A DNA stretch of 64,000 bases, from NCBI GenBank assembly GCA_021769965.1, contig JAETRU010000002.1:82676-146675 (forward strand), read 5' to 3'. Source of the stretch: Eubacterium sp. (lineage in GTDB: Bacteria; Bacillota; Clostridia; Peptostreptococcales; Anaerovoracaceae). This document shows, piece by piece, positions 16,626-29,272 of the stretch. The notes beneath the pieces are model-generated. The model saw nothing but the letters and a program-made list of their open reading frames with translations, was not told where the DNA came from and ran no database searches. The stretch's first letter is position 1. The number at the start of each line of letters is the position of its first letter. The translations under genes and the position numbers were made by a program.

Positions 16626-17318
16626 CTATTCCGCATACCTTTGACAGCATTCTTCATCCTGCTGCCGCTTTTCTGCGATGGATTCGGCCAGCATCATATC
16701 CTTGACCTTCATCAGTCTGGTCTGATTGCCTCTCTCGTTTTCATCCAGCTTCATCTGAATGTAGCGGATGGTAGCCTGCAGCTTCGGAATCATGACATAT
16801 TCCAGAGCGTTTACCCTTCGGCGGGTCTTCTCCAGCTCGGCAGCCAGCAGCGCCGTCTCCTTTTCCTTCGCCGCCAGATCCAGCAGCATCGGAAACAGAT
16901 CCGAAAGGGCCGAAATAGAGTTGTCCAGCTCTCCGGAAGTCCGGGCAAAGCCGTATGGAAAGATATTAGACGGATCCTCTGCTGTCGTCTTAAAGGAGAA
17001 CACCGGAACATCCACGCTCATGATGTTCTTGTTTCCCACTTCCAGGATAACGCCCTGTTTTGGAAACATCAGAGATTCCTCCATGACCTCCTGGCTCATG
17101 ATGGCGCTGGCTACGGTGAAGTTCTTATACACCACAGCCAGACGATTCTCTACCTCCTGGCGCAGGCGCCCGTTTTCGCGGGCCAGCTCCAGAAATTCCT
17201 TCATCAGCTCGTCCCGCTTGTCCTTCATCAGCTTGTGGCCGCGTGTGGCAGTCTTCAGACGTTTCTTCAAAGACGTGAGCATCATCCGGGTCGGATTCAC
17301 ATTCATTCTTTCAGCCAT
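16626..17318 (-). CDS. ntpD: V-type ATPase subunit D (central stalk)
   Basis: 230 aa, the coiled-coil rotor shaft of a V/A-type ATPase. The N-terminus MNVNPTRMMLTSLKKRLKTATRGHKLMKDKRDEL is diagnostic for subunit D, and the C-terminal RVNALEYVMIPKL..TIRYI is the second long helix. Last gene of a nine-gene operon, ten bases after ntpB. A little longer than many homologues because of the tail after KVKDMMLAESI. Confidence 0.94.
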   Translation of the reverse strand: MAERMNVNPTRMMLTSLKKRLKTATRGHKLMKDKRDELMKEFLELARENGRLRQEVENRLAVVYKNFTVASAIMSQEVMEESLMFPKQGVILEVGNKNIMSVDVPVFSFKTTAEDPSNIFPYGFARTSGELDNSISALSDLFPMLLDLAAKEKETALLAAELEKTRRRVNALEYVMIPKLQATIRYIQMKLDENERGNQTRLMKVKDMMLAESIAEKRQQDEECCQRYAE

Positions 17319-17328
17319 GAATCATCAC

Positions 17329-18696
17329 CTACCCTAAATACTTCTCTATATACTCGTCTTTGATTCTCTTCAGTTCACTCTTAGGTAGCAGCTTCAGAAG
17401 CTCCCAGCCCAGATTCAAAGTATCCTCAATGGTTCTGTCAGTTTCATATCCCTGAGATACGTACTGCTTCTCAAACTCCTGGCTGAACTTGGCGTACATC
17501 AGGTCGATCTCCGTCAGCGCCGCCTCGCCCAGGATCGTCATCAGTTCCAGACACTCTTTGCCACGCGCGTAAGCGGCAAACAGCTGATTCATCGTATCAG
17601 CATGGTCTTCACGAGTCTTTCCCTGACCGATACCCTTATCCTTCAGACGGGACAGGGACGGCAGTACGTCGATCGGCGGTTTGATGCCCTTTCTGTACAG
17701 CTCACGGGACAGGATGATCTGTCCTTCTGTGATGTATCCGGTCAGATCCGGGATCGGATGGGTCTTGTCATCTTCCGGCATGGTCAGGATCGGGATCATG
17801 GTGATAGAGCCCTCCTGCCCCCTCTTACGTCCAGCTCTCTCATACATCGTAGCAAGGTCCGTATACAGGTAGCCCGGATATCCGCGGCGGCCCGGCACTT
17901 CCTTACGGGCGGCCGATACCTCACGAAGCGCTTCCGCGTAGTTGGTGATATCCGTCAAAATGACCAGCACGTGCATTCCCAGATCAAAGGCCAAATATTC
18001 CGCGGCTGTCAGAGCCATACGCGGCGTCGCGATACGCTCTACAGCAGGGTCATTAGCCAGATTCATGAACATGACTGTTCTGTCGATAGCTCCGGTGCGG
18101 CGGAAGTCAGCCGCGAAGAAGTCCGCTTCTTCGTAGGTGATGCCGATGGCAGCGAAGACTACAGCAAAGTTGCTCTCTCCGCCGATGACCTTTGCCTGAC
18201 GGGCGATCTGCGCCGCCAGTTCCGCGTGAGGCAGACCTGATCCTGAGAAGATCGGCAGTTTCTGCCCTCTGACCAGAGTATTCAATCCGTCGATAGCTGA
18301 TACGCCTGTCTGAATAAACTCAGCCGGATAGTCTCTTGCCGCCGGATTCATCGGCAGGCCGTTGATGTCCATCTTCTTTTCCGCGATGATATCCGGACCG
18401 CCGTCTTTCGGCCGTCCCATACCGTCAAAGACACGACCCAGTATTTCAGGCGATACAGCCAGCTGGGTTCCTTTACCCAGAAATCTGACAGAGGATTCCT
18501 TCAGGTTGATGCCCGCGGCGCTCTCAAAGAGCTGCACCAGAGCGTCGCTGCCGTTGATCTCCAGGACTTTACAAAGTCTCTTCTCCCCGCTGGGCAGAAG
18601 GATCTCGCCCAGCTCGTCATAGGTAACATTTTCTACATTTTTGACCAGCATCAGAGGCCCTGCAACTTCTGATATGGTCTTATATTCTTTCATCAT
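17329..18696 (-). CDS. ntpB: V-type ATPase subunit B
   Basis: 455 aa non-catalytic nucleotide-binding subunit of the peripheral head. It has the beta-barrel start [26 protein letters not shown] and [17 protein letters not shown] in place of a true P-loop, as expected for subunit B. It begins inside the 3' end of ntpA (17-base overlap), with GGAGG nine bases upstream, indicating translational coupling. Confidence 0.95.
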   Translation of the reverse strand: MMKEYKTISEVAGPLMLVKNVENVTYDELGEILLPSGEKRLCKVLEINGSDALVQLFESAAGINLKESSVRFLGKGTQLAVSPEILGRVFDGMGRPKDGGPDIIAEKKMDINGLPMNPAARDYPAEFIQTGVSAIDGLNTLVRGQKLPIFSGSGLPHAELAAQIARQAKVIGGESNFAVVFAAIGITYEEADFFAADFRRTGAIDRTVMFMNLANDPAVERIATPRMALTAAEYLAFDLGMHVLVILTDITNYAEALREVSAARKEVPGRRGYPGYLYTDLATMYERAGRKRGQEGSITMIPILTMPEDDKTHPIPDLTGYITEGQIILSRELYRKGIKPPIDVLPSLSRLKDKGIGQGKTREDHADTMNQLFAAYARGKECLELMTILGEAALTEIDLMYAKFSQEFEKQYVSQGYETDRTIEDTLNLGWELLKLLPKSELKRIKDEYIEKYLG

Positions 18697-20467
18697 CGTC
18701 TTCAGCCTCCTTACTGATCAGCTCTGCGACCTGCCTGTGAAGCTCAGCAAGAGTCTCTTCATAAGCAGCGTCGATCTTATCTTCTTCAATATATTTGAAT
18801 CTTCCGATGGTCTCTCTTACCGGCAAAACAGCCAGCTGGTTAAACGGCGCTCCTTTGGCCACCGCATCCCGCGCCAGTTCATAGTAGCCCAGGATCAGCT
18901 TCAGCATCTTAAACTGTTTATTCAGAGAGGTGTAGGTATCTACTTCATGGAAGGAGTTCTGATGCAGATAGTCCTCACGGATGGATTTACTTGCTTCCAG
19001 CTTAACTCTGTCCTCAAAGGACAGGGCGTCTACGCCGACCAGCTGTACGATCTCATCCAGCTCTGCTTCTTCCTGCAGCAGCATGATCGCTTCCTGACGC
19101 ATCTGCGGAAACTCTCTGCTGACATTCTCCTCATACCATTTGGTCAGACGGTCCACGTACAGCGAATAGCTCTGCAGCCAGTTAATAGCCGGGAAGTGAC
19201 GCTTGTAGGCCAGAGAGGAGTCCAGACACCAGAAGACCTTCACGATACGCAGAGTCGCCTGAGATACCGGTTCCGAGATATCGCCGCCCGGAGGGGATAC
19301 TGCACCGATGGCGGACAATGCGCCCAGCCGGCCTTCCCTGCCTAAGGATACCGTACGTCCGGCTCTCTCATAGAACTGAGCCAGGCGGGACGCCAGATAG
19401 GCAGGATATCCCTCTTCACCCGGCATTTCCTCAAGACGTCCGGACATTTCACGAAGAGCCTCCGCCCATCTGGACGTGGAGTCAGCCATCAAAGCCACGG
19501 AGTAGCCCATATCTCTGAAATACTCCGCTATGGTGATGCCCGTATAGATAGACGCTTCTCGAGCCGCTACCGGCATATCGGAGGTATTGGCGATGAGCAC
19601 GGTACGCTTCATCAAAGATTCTCCGCTGCGCGGATCTTTCAGTTCCGGGAATTCCATCAGTACGTCGGTCATCTCGTTGCCGCGTTCGCCGCAGCCGATG
19701 TATACCACGATATCTGCGTCAGCCCACTTTGCCAGCTGATGCTGCGTTACCGTCTTGCCGGAACCGAACGGTCCGGGAATAGCCGCCACGCCGCCCTTTG
19801 CGATAGGAAACAGAGTGTCGATGACACGCTGGCCCGTGATCAAAGGCATTTCCGGCACTAACTTTTCTTTATACGGACGTCCCCGTCTGACAGGCCATTT
19901 CTGCATCAGGGTCAGCTCTGCCACAGTGCCGTCCTCTTTTTTCACTCTGCATACCACATCTTCCACGGTAAACTGCCCGCTCTCGATGCTTTCAACAGTT
20001 CCGCTGATGCCGTACGGCACCATGATCTTCTGCTGAACTACCACAGTCTCCTGTACCGTTCCGATCACGTCCCCGGCTTCGACCGTGTCACCTGCCGCGA
20101 CCGTTGGTACGAACTCCCACTTCTTTTCACGATCCAGAGAAGGTACGCTGATGCCGCGGGTGATGTTGGAACCCGCTTTCTCACGCATAGCCTCCAGTGG
20201 TCTCTGGATGCCGTCATACATAGTTTCGATCAGGCCCGGCCCCAGCTCTACAGAGAGCTGCGCCCCTGTAGATACCACCGGAGCTCCCGGTCCGATACCT
20301 GCCGTTTCCTCATATACCTGAATGGAGGCCATATCGCCTCTCATCTCTATGATCTCACCGATCAGTCCCAGATCGCCTACGCGGACCACGTCGAACATAT
20401 CCGCGTCTTCCATGCCGGACGCCACGACCAGCGGGCCTGATACCTTTACAATTTTTCCCTGACTCAT
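18680..20467 (-). CDS. ntpA: V-type ATPase catalytic subunit A
   Basis: 595 aa catalytic subunit with Walker A GPFGSGKT near residue 234 and the long non-homologous insertion typical of A subunits (about residues 110-200). It hydrolyses or makes ATP in alternation with subunit B. The start codon directly follows the ntpF stop. Length and motifs are standard for the A/V-type family. Confidence 0.96.
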   Translation of the reverse strand: MSQGKIVKVSGPLVVASGMEDADMFDVVRVGDLGLIGEIIEMRGDMASIQVYEETAGIGPGAPVVSTGAQLSVELGPGLIETMYDGIQRPLEAMREKAGSNITRGISVPSLDREKKWEFVPTVAAGDTVEAGDVIGTVQETVVVQQKIMVPYGISGTVESIESGQFTVEDVVCRVKKEDGTVAELTLMQKWPVRRGRPYKEKLVPEMPLITGQRVIDTLFPIAKGGVAAIPGPFGSGKTVTQHQLAKWADADIVVYIGCGERGNEMTDVLMEFPELKDPRSGESLMKRTVLIANTSDMPVAAREASIYTGITIAEYFRDMGYSVALMADSTSRWAEALREMSGRLEEMPGEEGYPAYLASRLAQFYERAGRTVSLGREGRLGALSAIGAVSPPGGDISEPVSQATLRIVKVFWCLDSSLAYKRHFPAINWLQSYSLYVDRLTKWYEENVSREFPQMRQEAIMLLQEEAELDEIVQLVGVDALSFEDRVKLEASKSIREDYLHQNSFHEVDTYTSLNKQFKMLKLILGYYELARDAVAKGAPFNQLAVLPVRETIGRFKYIEEDKIDAAYEETLAELHRQVAELISKEAEDDDERI

Positions 20468-20791
20468 CTATTTTTCACCTCCAAATAGTATGTCCGCTCC
20501 TACAGCACGTTCGACGGACTTTCTCACGTTGTCCATCCCTGTTCCCGAAGCTCCTTCTTTACCGGGAATCGGGATGATCGCCGGAAGTCTTGAGTCTTTA
20601 TATTTATCGATGTCCTCTGTCAGCTCTGCTGCCAGTTTTTCTATGATGTAAATGATCGCATATTCCCCTTTGGCAAGCTGATGCAGGACCTTTTTCGCTT
20701 CATCGCCCCGGCTGCAGGGAAACACGTCCAGTCCCACGGCCTTAAATCCCAGAACTGAATCCCTGTCGCCGATCACACCTATTTTATACAT
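20468..20791 (-). CDS. ntpF: V-type ATPase subunit F
   Basis: 107 aa, the small central-stalk subunit. MYKIGVIGDRDSVLGFKAVGLDVFP is the family signature. Its start overlaps the ntpC stop by eight bases and it abuts ntpA, as usual in these operons. Confidence 0.93.
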   Translation of the reverse strand: MYKIGVIGDRDSVLGFKAVGLDVFPCSRGDEAKKVLHQLAKGEYAIIYIIEKLAAELTEDIDKYKDSRLPAIIPIPGKEGASGTGMDNVRKSVERAVGADILFGGEK

Positions 20792-21791
20792 ATGGTTCCC
20801 TCAATCTTTCACCGATCTGTTCCGGGGTCGATCCGATCAGGATCCCCGTCAGAATGATACGCAGGTTGTCTATCTCGATCTCCTTGGCATACCAGTATCC
20901 CGCAATAGGAACGATGCCAAAGGACTCGTACTTCGCCTGCTTGTTGAACTCCATCATCGCGTCGTCGCACAATTTCTCAAAGAGGGCAAAATCACCGGTC
21001 TCCTTCAGCTCTCTGCCTCCCTCAGCCATAGCGTTTCTCAGCCCGTAAGGCCCCAGCTTGTCAGCCAGCTGCGCGAAAGGCTCCTCATAGGATGTAATGA
21101 AGAACTGTTCGCTGATATTGCCTCCCGCGAGGAACACCTTCTGGAAAAAGGACCAGGCCTTCCCGATCTGCCGCAGACGGACAAAGGTCTTCAGATTCAG
21201 GATATCGATCTGGCGTTTAACGATGCCGATCAGAAAATCTTCCCCTGTCGCCTCTGCCGCTTCAAGCATCTGCCTGTAGCAGGCTTTATCCATTATGATA
21301 TCGATCTCCTGCGGATCGCCGCCTCTGCCGAACAGGTCTGTGGCCTCAATAATGGCTTCTTTCATATGGACAGGCATGAACATATAGTTCCTGTCCCGGA
21401 CCATGGCCACCACCTGCTTCCAATCCATATCTCCGGTAGATACCAGCAGATCCTCAGAAGGCGTTACGCCCAGGAATTCTGCCTTCAGGCAGACTTTCAC
21501 ATTGTGATAGTCATAAGGAAACAGGCACAGCGCCAGCTCCTTTCTCTCCGGCAGAGTATCATAGATCAGATCAAAGAGCTTATTCTGCTCACGCCTGATG
21601 AACCACTCAATATCATTATTATACAGTTCCTTGGCCTCGCCATAGCCGAACTCCTGCAGAATGCTCTCTGCCGCGGGCAGATCTCTGCAGGCGGCCAGAC
21701 GCATCATATCCTGCCTGCTCATCAGATTCCTGACGAAACTTCCTATATATGCATCTGCAAAGATGTATTCTTCTGTTTTGCGTTTTGCCAT
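20784..21791 (-). CDS. ntpC: V-type ATPase subunit C
   Basis: 335 aa from MAKRKTEEYIFADAYIGSFVRNLMS. The frame is open 22 codons further upstream, but that stretch overlaps ntpE, while GGAGAT lies before the ATG at 21791. Subunit C (the d-type collar protein) couples the central stalk to the membrane ring. Alpha-helical throughout. Fifth gene of the operon, between ntpE and ntpF. Confidence 0.9.
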   Translation of the reverse strand: MAKRKTEEYIFADAYIGSFVRNLMSRQDMMRLAACRDLPAAESILQEFGYGEAKELYNNDIEWFIRREQNKLFDLIYDTLPERKELALCLFPYDYHNVKVCLKAEFLGVTPSEDLLVSTGDMDWKQVVAMVRDRNYMFMPVHMKEAIIEATDLFGRGGDPQEIDIIMDKACYRQMLEAAEATGEDFLIGIVKRQIDILNLKTFVRLRQIGKAWSFFQKVFLAGGNISEQFFITSYEEPFAQLADKLGPYGLRNAMAEGGRELKETGDFALFEKLCDDAMMEFNKQAKYESFGIVPIAGYWYAKEIEIDNLRIILTGILIGSTPEQIGERLREPYV

Positions 21792-21804
21792 AGAATCTAT
21801 CTCC

Positions 21805-22386
21805 TTACTCAAACAACCGGGCCGCCACGTCTCCCGCCAGCTCTTCTCTGGCCTCATCCACCAGAGCCTCTACGGCGCAGTTCACATAGACAGAACCCTT
21901 TTTCATCAGAAATCCGCCTTTGATGTTCCGGGTCTCTTCAGATAATGTAAACGCGCTGCCGGAAATGGCCTCTGCCGCGGCTGCCACCAGCTTTTCTCCG
22001 ACCCTTTCGGCATCGCGGGGATTTAAAATCAGCTGGCCTGACGTTTCGCCGACAGACACCAGCAGACGTACCAGAAAATCCGTGTAGCTTTCCGCGTCCA
22101 TGGAGGTTATCTTCTCTACAGCCTGATCAAAACAGTCTGCGATCAGCTTCTGTTTCTCCTCCAGAACGATCTTGCGTCCATCGATGTCGGCTACAGCCCT
22201 TCTGCGGCTGATCAGCTTTTCTTTTTCGCTGCGGCCGTCAGCCTGAGCTTTGGACAGGATTCCGGCAGCTTCTTCTTTTGCTTCCGCCACGATCCGTTTT
22301 CCTTCAGCCTGTGCCTGATCCAGCGCTGCTCTGGCCTCTGTCTGGGCGTCGCCGATGATCTTCGATGTTATTTTTTCTATACTCAT
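21805..22386 (-). CDS. ntpE: V-type ATPase subunit E (peripheral stalk)
   Basis: 193 aa. The N-terminal half is a charged Ala/Glu/Lys-rich coiled coil (ARAALDQAQAEGKRIVAEAKEEAAGIL) and the C-terminal half is the globular subunit E domain ending YVNCAVEALVDEAREELAGDVAARLF. The start MSIEKITSKII is chosen; a ten-codon extension would run back to the subunit K stop. Pairs with the G/H-type subunit encoded at the operon start. Confidence 0.9.
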   Translation of the reverse strand: MSIEKITSKIIGDAQTEARAALDQAQAEGKRIVAEAKEEAAGILSKAQADGRSEKEKLISRRRAVADIDGRKIVLEEKQKLIADCFDQAVEKITSMDAESYTDFLVRLLVSVGETSGQLILNPRDAERVGEKLVAAAAEAISGSAFTLSEETRNIKGGFLMKKGSVYVNCAVEALVDEAREELAGDVAARLFE

Positions 22387-22405
22387 TCTTTGTTCACGCC
22401 TTTCG

Positions 22406-24853
<2,448 letters not shown>

Positions 24854-24867
<14 letters not shown>

Positions 24868-25180
24868 TTGCTCCCACGATCCTTTCTGCGATATAAGATA
24901 TCGCCACATCTTGTTTTTTCAAAGCGGCATCCATAACCGCCCGGCAGTTTTCCCTCGTTTCAGCAAGAAACGCGTCGTACTGCCGGTCAGACTCTGCCTG
25001 CCCCTCTGCGAGGAATGCGTCATAGGCTTCTTTCCCCTTTGCCTTCGCCTCCTCTACCAGTTTCGCAGCTTCAGCTCTGGAATCCGCTAAAGCCTGTCTG
25101 GCTTCCAGTTTCGCGTTCTTCAGAATTTCTTCTGCCTCGGTCTCGCTTTCCCGGATCTTTGCCAGTTCATCAGCAAACAC
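24854..25180 (-). CDS. ntpG: V-type ATPase subunit G/H (peripheral stalk)
   Basis: 108 aa, almost entirely a right-handed-type coiled coil (ESETEAEEILKNAKLEARQALADSRAEAAKLVEEA), as expected of the peripheral-stalk subunit that pairs with subunit E. It starts with GTG, eight bases after a full AGGAGGTGA ribosome binding site. First gene of the operon. Named ntpG or ahaH in different organisms. Confidence 0.85.
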
Positions 25181-25255
25181 TGGTTCATCACCTCCTATCG
25201 GTTTATGCTTTAAGCTTGTTTGTGGACAAAAACAAAAATTCTCATCCTTATTTCA

Positions 25256-25261
25256 ATTATA
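25256..25261 (-). promoter_or_regulatory. -10 element of the V-type ATPase operon
   Basis: Minus-strand TATAAT 75 bases before the first gene of the operon. No good -35 hexamer is seen at 16-18 bases, so the assignment rests on the -10 and position. Confidence 0.5.
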
Positions 25262-25345
25262 CCACTAATTCAATCTGCTAAACAGCAAAAGTCGCCAAAA
25301 TAATATATTCTTTTTTTCAACATCTACTTTCTATTATATACAGAA

Positions 25346-25368
25346 GGAGGCAGAAAAAATCTGCCTCC
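25346..25368 (-). terminator. Terminator after the heptad-repeat protein gene
   Basis: Perfect nine-pair stem GGAGGCAGA/TCTGCCTCC with a five-base loop, 18 bases after the stop codon at 25387, followed on the minus strand by TTCTGTATA. Confidence 0.75.
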
Positions 25369-25386
25369 CTCAACTAGAAACATGTA

Positions 25387-27033
25387 TTATTTGGAAGAAA
25401 TTCCGTCTGTTTTAAAAATGAATTTTACGCTTTCATAGCTGCCTTTGCCGCCAAAGGAATCATATTTTTTTGCCGCGTCGGCCATTTTTGAAAGTCCGTC
25501 GATCAGATCAGTCAGTTCTCCTGCTGACAGCTGATCCAGCTTATCGGCCAGTTCACCAGACATCAGTCTGACGCCTTTGTGCAGTTCCTCTGCCCCTTTT
25601 CCCAGCTGCTGTATGCCGGCGGTCAGTTCTTTTTCCTTATCCGCCAGATTCCTGGTGCCTCCATACAGTTTTTCTGCACCGGCATCCACCTTACTGATGC
25701 CGCCTGACAGCTGCTTCTGTCCTTTCTCCAGGGCTTCCGCTCCCCCTGCCAGCTTCTCCGCGCCTGCCGCTACCGCATCGATCCCGCCAGAGAAAACTTT
25801 GCTTCCTGCCGCCGCGTTATCGACGCCTGCTGTATATGTCAGTACCCCGTTATAAAACGTCAGGACGTTATCCAGCTGCTGTTTTACCGCAGCAGCCTGC
25901 GCCGATCCCCCTGCCGCGGCCTGTTCCAGCACCGCGGCATAGTTATCAGCCGTCAGCGTCACGTTTATACCTGCTGCCTGCAGGCTTTGACTCGCAGAGG
26001 CAAACACTGCGTCCACCATCTGTTTCGCGCCGGCGTTGATCGCCGGACTGGACTGTGTCAGCTGGTCCAGACCCGCAGAAAGCTGGTCAGCGCCGGTTTT
26101 CAGCTGTGTACTGCCGCCCTGCAGTTCTTCCGCTCCCGTTTTCAGTTCCTGTGTGCCCTTGGTAAGCTGTCCGACGCCGTTCTTCAGCTCCTGTGTTCCT
26201 TTATGCAGCTGTCCTGCCCCGTCACGGAGGGCATACGCGCCCTCCATAAGCTTTTCCGCGCCTTCCGTCAGCTTCACAGCCCCGTCATCAAGCTGTCCTG
26301 TTCCTGTCAGAAGCTGGTCTACGCCCTCCGTCAGCTGATCCATCTGACCCGTCAGCTCAGAGATATCCATGCTGCCTGACAGCTCCAGTTCAGAGAATAC
26401 CTGACTGGTCGCGAAGGTATAGACGGTCTCCATCTGAAGATCCTTCACATCCGCTGACACTGTAACTTTTTCCGGCAGATCCAGCTTTGACGCGGCGCTG
26501 CCCAGATTCTCAGCCACACCCGGCATGCCAAGACCCAGCACGATAGTCCGGTCTCCATCGTCGGTCATGCGGCCGCCCTCTACCTTGATATCAGAGAAGT
26601 GTTCATGATCCAGCACCATGCCGCTGACGGCCAGAAACGGCACCGCAGCGGTATGATTTTCGTAGGTCAGTGTCATGACCAGATGACCGTCCCTGCCTGC
26701 CAGCTTTTCCGGCTGCATCTTTTTGCCGTCCAAAGTGTACTGTATCTTTACGGTCACCGGCAGTTTGCAGTCCTGATAGCCTTCATAGTGCAGCTCGCCC
26801 TTCTCGCTGACGATACGCTGATGTTCGGTGCCGTCTGCGTCGGTGAGCACATACACGGTCTCTTCATTTGATCTGTTCTCTTTCTCTGCGTCTTTTTCTT
26901 CTGCGGCGCTGTCTGTTTTCTTATCTTTTGATGACTGCTCGGCAAAGGCCGTCACGCTGACGGCGCCCAGGGTAACCAGGGCGACGGTCAGAAAAATGAC
27001 CATCCACCGCAGACCTCTGTTTTTTTTCTTCAT
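25387..27033 (-). CDS. Exported protein with Leu-x-x-Gly heptad repeats
   Basis: 548 aa. A signal-type or anchor segment lies at residues 9-31 (WMVIFLTVALVTLGAVSVTAFA), followed by an acidic, Lys-rich linker, a beta-rich region, and about 250 residues of the x-x-x-Leu-x-x-Gly heptad repeats known from YhgE/Pip-type proteins (QLTEGVDQLLTGTGQL.., AYALRDGAGQL..). The repeats should form a long extracytoplasmic helical rod. Its start overlaps the MMPL gene stop by four bases, so both form one membrane complex or export unit by inference. No catalytic motif seen. Confidence 0.8.
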   Translation of the reverse strand: MKKKNRGLRWMVIFLTVALVTLGAVSVTAFAEQSSKDKKTDSAAEEKDAEKENRSNEETVYVLTDADGTEHQRIVSEKGELHYEGYQDCKLPVTVKIQYTLDGKKMQPEKLAGRDGHLVMTLTYENHTAAVPFLAVSGMVLDHEHFSDIKVEGGRMTDDGDRTIVLGLGMPGVAENLGSAASKLDLPEKVTVSADVKDLQMETVYTFATSQVFSELELSGSMDISELTGQMDQLTEGVDQLLTGTGQLDDGAVKLTEGAEKLMEGAYALRDGAGQLHKGTQELKNGVGQLTKGTQELKTGAEELQGGSTQLKTGADQLSAGLDQLTQSSPAINAGAKQMVDAVFASASQSLQAAGINVTLTADNYAAVLEQAAAGGSAQAAAVKQQLDNVLTFYNGVLTYTAGVDNAAAGSKVFSGGIDAVAAGAEKLAGGAEALEKGQKQLSGGISKVDAGAEKLYGGTRNLADKEKELTAGIQQLGKGAEELHKGVRLMSGELADKLDQLSAGELTDLIDGLSKMADAAKKYDSFGGKGSYESVKFIFKTDGISSK

Positions 27034-29126
27034 GCTGCTGTCCCCTCTTTCTTTCTATTCTTACGTAAAGTTCTCATACCTCCTGTAGTTCTGATGATCA
27101 GAGGATCCAGAAGCCGCAGGAAGGCCGGCAGGATAAAGATGACTGCCAGCATGCTGACCAGAGCGCCTCTTGCCATCAGGCTGCACATGGAGCTGATGAT
27201 ATCGATCTCCGAGTACACGGCTACGCCAAAGGTTGCCGCGAAGAATCCGACGGCGCTGACCAGTATGGACGGTATCGATGTATACACCGCTGTAATAACA
27301 GCCGCGTCCCGCTCCTCGCCCGACACACGCTCTCTCTTGTACCGGGTGGTCATCAGGATCGCATAGTCCACGGTAGATCCAAGCTGGATGGTCGTCAGGC
27401 AGATCGGCGCGATAAAGGCCAGCCAGGTCCCGGTATAATACGGCAGTCCCAGATTGATGAAGATCGCGAAGTATATGGTCATCACCAGGATCACCGGCAG
27501 GCTGGCAGACTTCACGACCAGCGCGATGATGATGAAGATCAGCACGATGGAAATGGCGCTGACGATCTTGAAATCACGGTCTGTCGTCTTCATCAGATCC
27601 TTGGTGCATGCCGCTTCTCCAATGATCATGCCGTCCGGGTCATGCTCTTTGACGATCTCGTTCATGGCTGTCAGCTGACGGTTGACCTCCTTGCTCGCGG
27701 TCCTGTACTCGCTCATAGCCAGCATCAGCTGGTACTTTCCGCTTTTCAGAGTGTCAACAGCTTCCTCAGGCAGGATCTCTTCCGGAATGCTTCCGCCCAG
27801 CGCCGAATCTAAAGACAGGGCGGCTTTGATACCGTCTGTCTGCTGCAGATCGCTGGTCATCTCCTTCATATCCTCTTTTGCCATATCCTTATCTACCAGG
27901 ATCATATGAGTCGTCGCCATATCAAACTCATCCATCAGCTTTTCATTGGAGATGACGAAGTTCATATCCTCCGGCAGCGCGCTCGCCATATCGTAGTAGA
28001 TATTGGTATTGTTGTAGCCGTAAACGGCCGGCCCCAGGATCAGGACAAAAATCACCAGAAAGACAGGGCTTTTCCTGACTACAAGCGCCGCCAGCTTTTT
28101 CATCTCCGGTATCAGGGATCTGTGCTTTGTCCGCTCAATAATCCGGTCAAAGGTCAGGATCAGGGCAGGCAGGATGGTCACGCATCCGATAACGCCCAGC
28201 AGAACTCCCTTTGCCATGACGATGCCCAGGTCTCTGCCTAAGGTAAAGCTCATAAAGCACAGGGCTATAAAACCCGCGATGGTCGTGACGGAACTTCCGA
28301 CTACCGATGAGATGGTATGCCGGATAGCCGCCTCCATAGCCTGCTCTTTGCTGCCCTGCCGGCTCTGCTCCTCTTCATAGCTGTGCCACAGGAAGATCGA
28401 ATAATCCATTGTCACAGCCAGCTGCAGAACCGCCGCCAGCGCCTTTGTTATGTAAGAGATCTCCCCCAGGAAGAGATTGCTCCCCAGGTTGTACAGGATC
28501 GTCATACCGATGCCGGCCAGAAAGATAAACGGGATCACCCATGAATCCAGAAGCAGCACCATAGCCGCCGTAGCGCAAAGCACCGCCAGACCCACATAAA
28601 TCGGTTCTTCTTTTTCACAGAGATCCTTCAGATCCTTGACCAGCGCCGACATACCCGTAACATAACAGGTCTCGCCTGCCGTCTCGCGGATCTCTCCGAT
28701 GGCCTCGATGGTTTCATCCGCCGACGTGGAAGTGTCAAAAAAGACAGCCATCAGAGTGTCGTCCCCCTGATTAAACGCGTCATAGTACTGATCCGGCAGC
28801 AGCTCCAGCGGCACGTCAGCAGACAGAACGCTGCTGTACGCAATGACAGAATCCACATGCCGGATCTGGCTGATCTGTGATCTGAGTGTCTCAACCTTTT
28901 CCGGCGTCTGATCTTCGATAACGATGATAGAAAAAGCGCCCTTTCCATAGTCGTCCATCAGTATATCCTGACCGGTCACGGTGTCCAGCCCCTTTGGCAG
29001 ATAGGTCAGCATGTCATAGTTGATCCGGGTGCTCATCATCCCGATCACTGATGGGATGCAGAGCAGCAGACACAAGATCAAAATCACCTTCCTATGCTTA
29101 ACCACTCCGCAGGAAAATTTCTCCAT
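27030..29126 (-). CDS. MMPL/RND-family membrane transporter
   Basis: 698 aa with twelve predicted membrane segments in two halves, each with an extracytoplasmic loop, and the duplicated RND core (VTMDYSIFLWHSYEEEQSR and GSTVDYAILMTTRYKRER). The two aspartates in these TMxDYxIF/GSTVDYAI motifs fit proton-relay residues of MMPL proteins. Exports lipids, pigments or drugs in other bacteria; substrate here unknown. Co-translated with the heptad-repeat protein. Confidence 0.88.
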   Translation of the reverse strand: MEKFSCGVVKHRKVILILCLLLCIPSVIGMMSTRINYDMLTYLPKGLDTVTGQDILMDDYGKGAFSIIVIEDQTPEKVETLRSQISQIRHVDSVIAYSSVLSADVPLELLPDQYYDAFNQGDDTLMAVFFDTSTSADETIEAIGEIRETAGETCYVTGMSALVKDLKDLCEKEEPIYVGLAVLCATAAMVLLLDSWVIPFIFLAGIGMTILYNLGSNLFLGEISYITKALAAVLQLAVTMDYSIFLWHSYEEEQSRQGSKEQAMEAAIRHTISSVVGSSVTTIAGFIALCFMSFTLGRDLGIVMAKGVLLGVIGCVTILPALILTFDRIIERTKHRSLIPEMKKLAALVVRKSPVFLVIFVLILGPAVYGYNNTNIYYDMASALPEDMNFVISNEKLMDEFDMATTHMILVDKDMAKEDMKEMTSDLQQTDGIKAALSLDSALGGSIPEEILPEEAVDTLKSGKYQLMLAMSEYRTASKEVNRQLTAMNEIVKEHDPDGMIIGEAACTKDLMKTTDRDFKIVSAISIVLIFIIIALVVKSASLPVILVMTIYFAIFINLGLPYYTGTWLAFIAPICLTTIQLGSTVDYAILMTTRYKRERVSGEERDAAVITAVYTSIPSILVSAVGFFAATFGVAVYSEIDIISSMCSLMARGALVSMLAVIFILPAFLRLLDPLIIRTTGGMRTLRKNRKKEGTAA

Positions 29127-29210
29127 ACAGTCATTACTCCTTTCCAGCTAAAACGCTTTTTTCAAGTTAGTATAGATTATACTCCGGCGCCCGGTGATTA
29201 AAAATAATCA

Positions 29211-29245
29211 AAAAAAGCACAGTGCTCAAATTTTTTGCACTGCGC
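29211..29245 (-). terminator. Terminator after whiA
   Basis: Minus-strand stem GCGCAGTGC/GCACTGTGC with an A/T loop, followed by TTTTTTTG, just after the whiA stop. Confidence 0.85.
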
Positions 29246-29272
29246 AGAAGTTTGTATAATTTATCAGAATTT

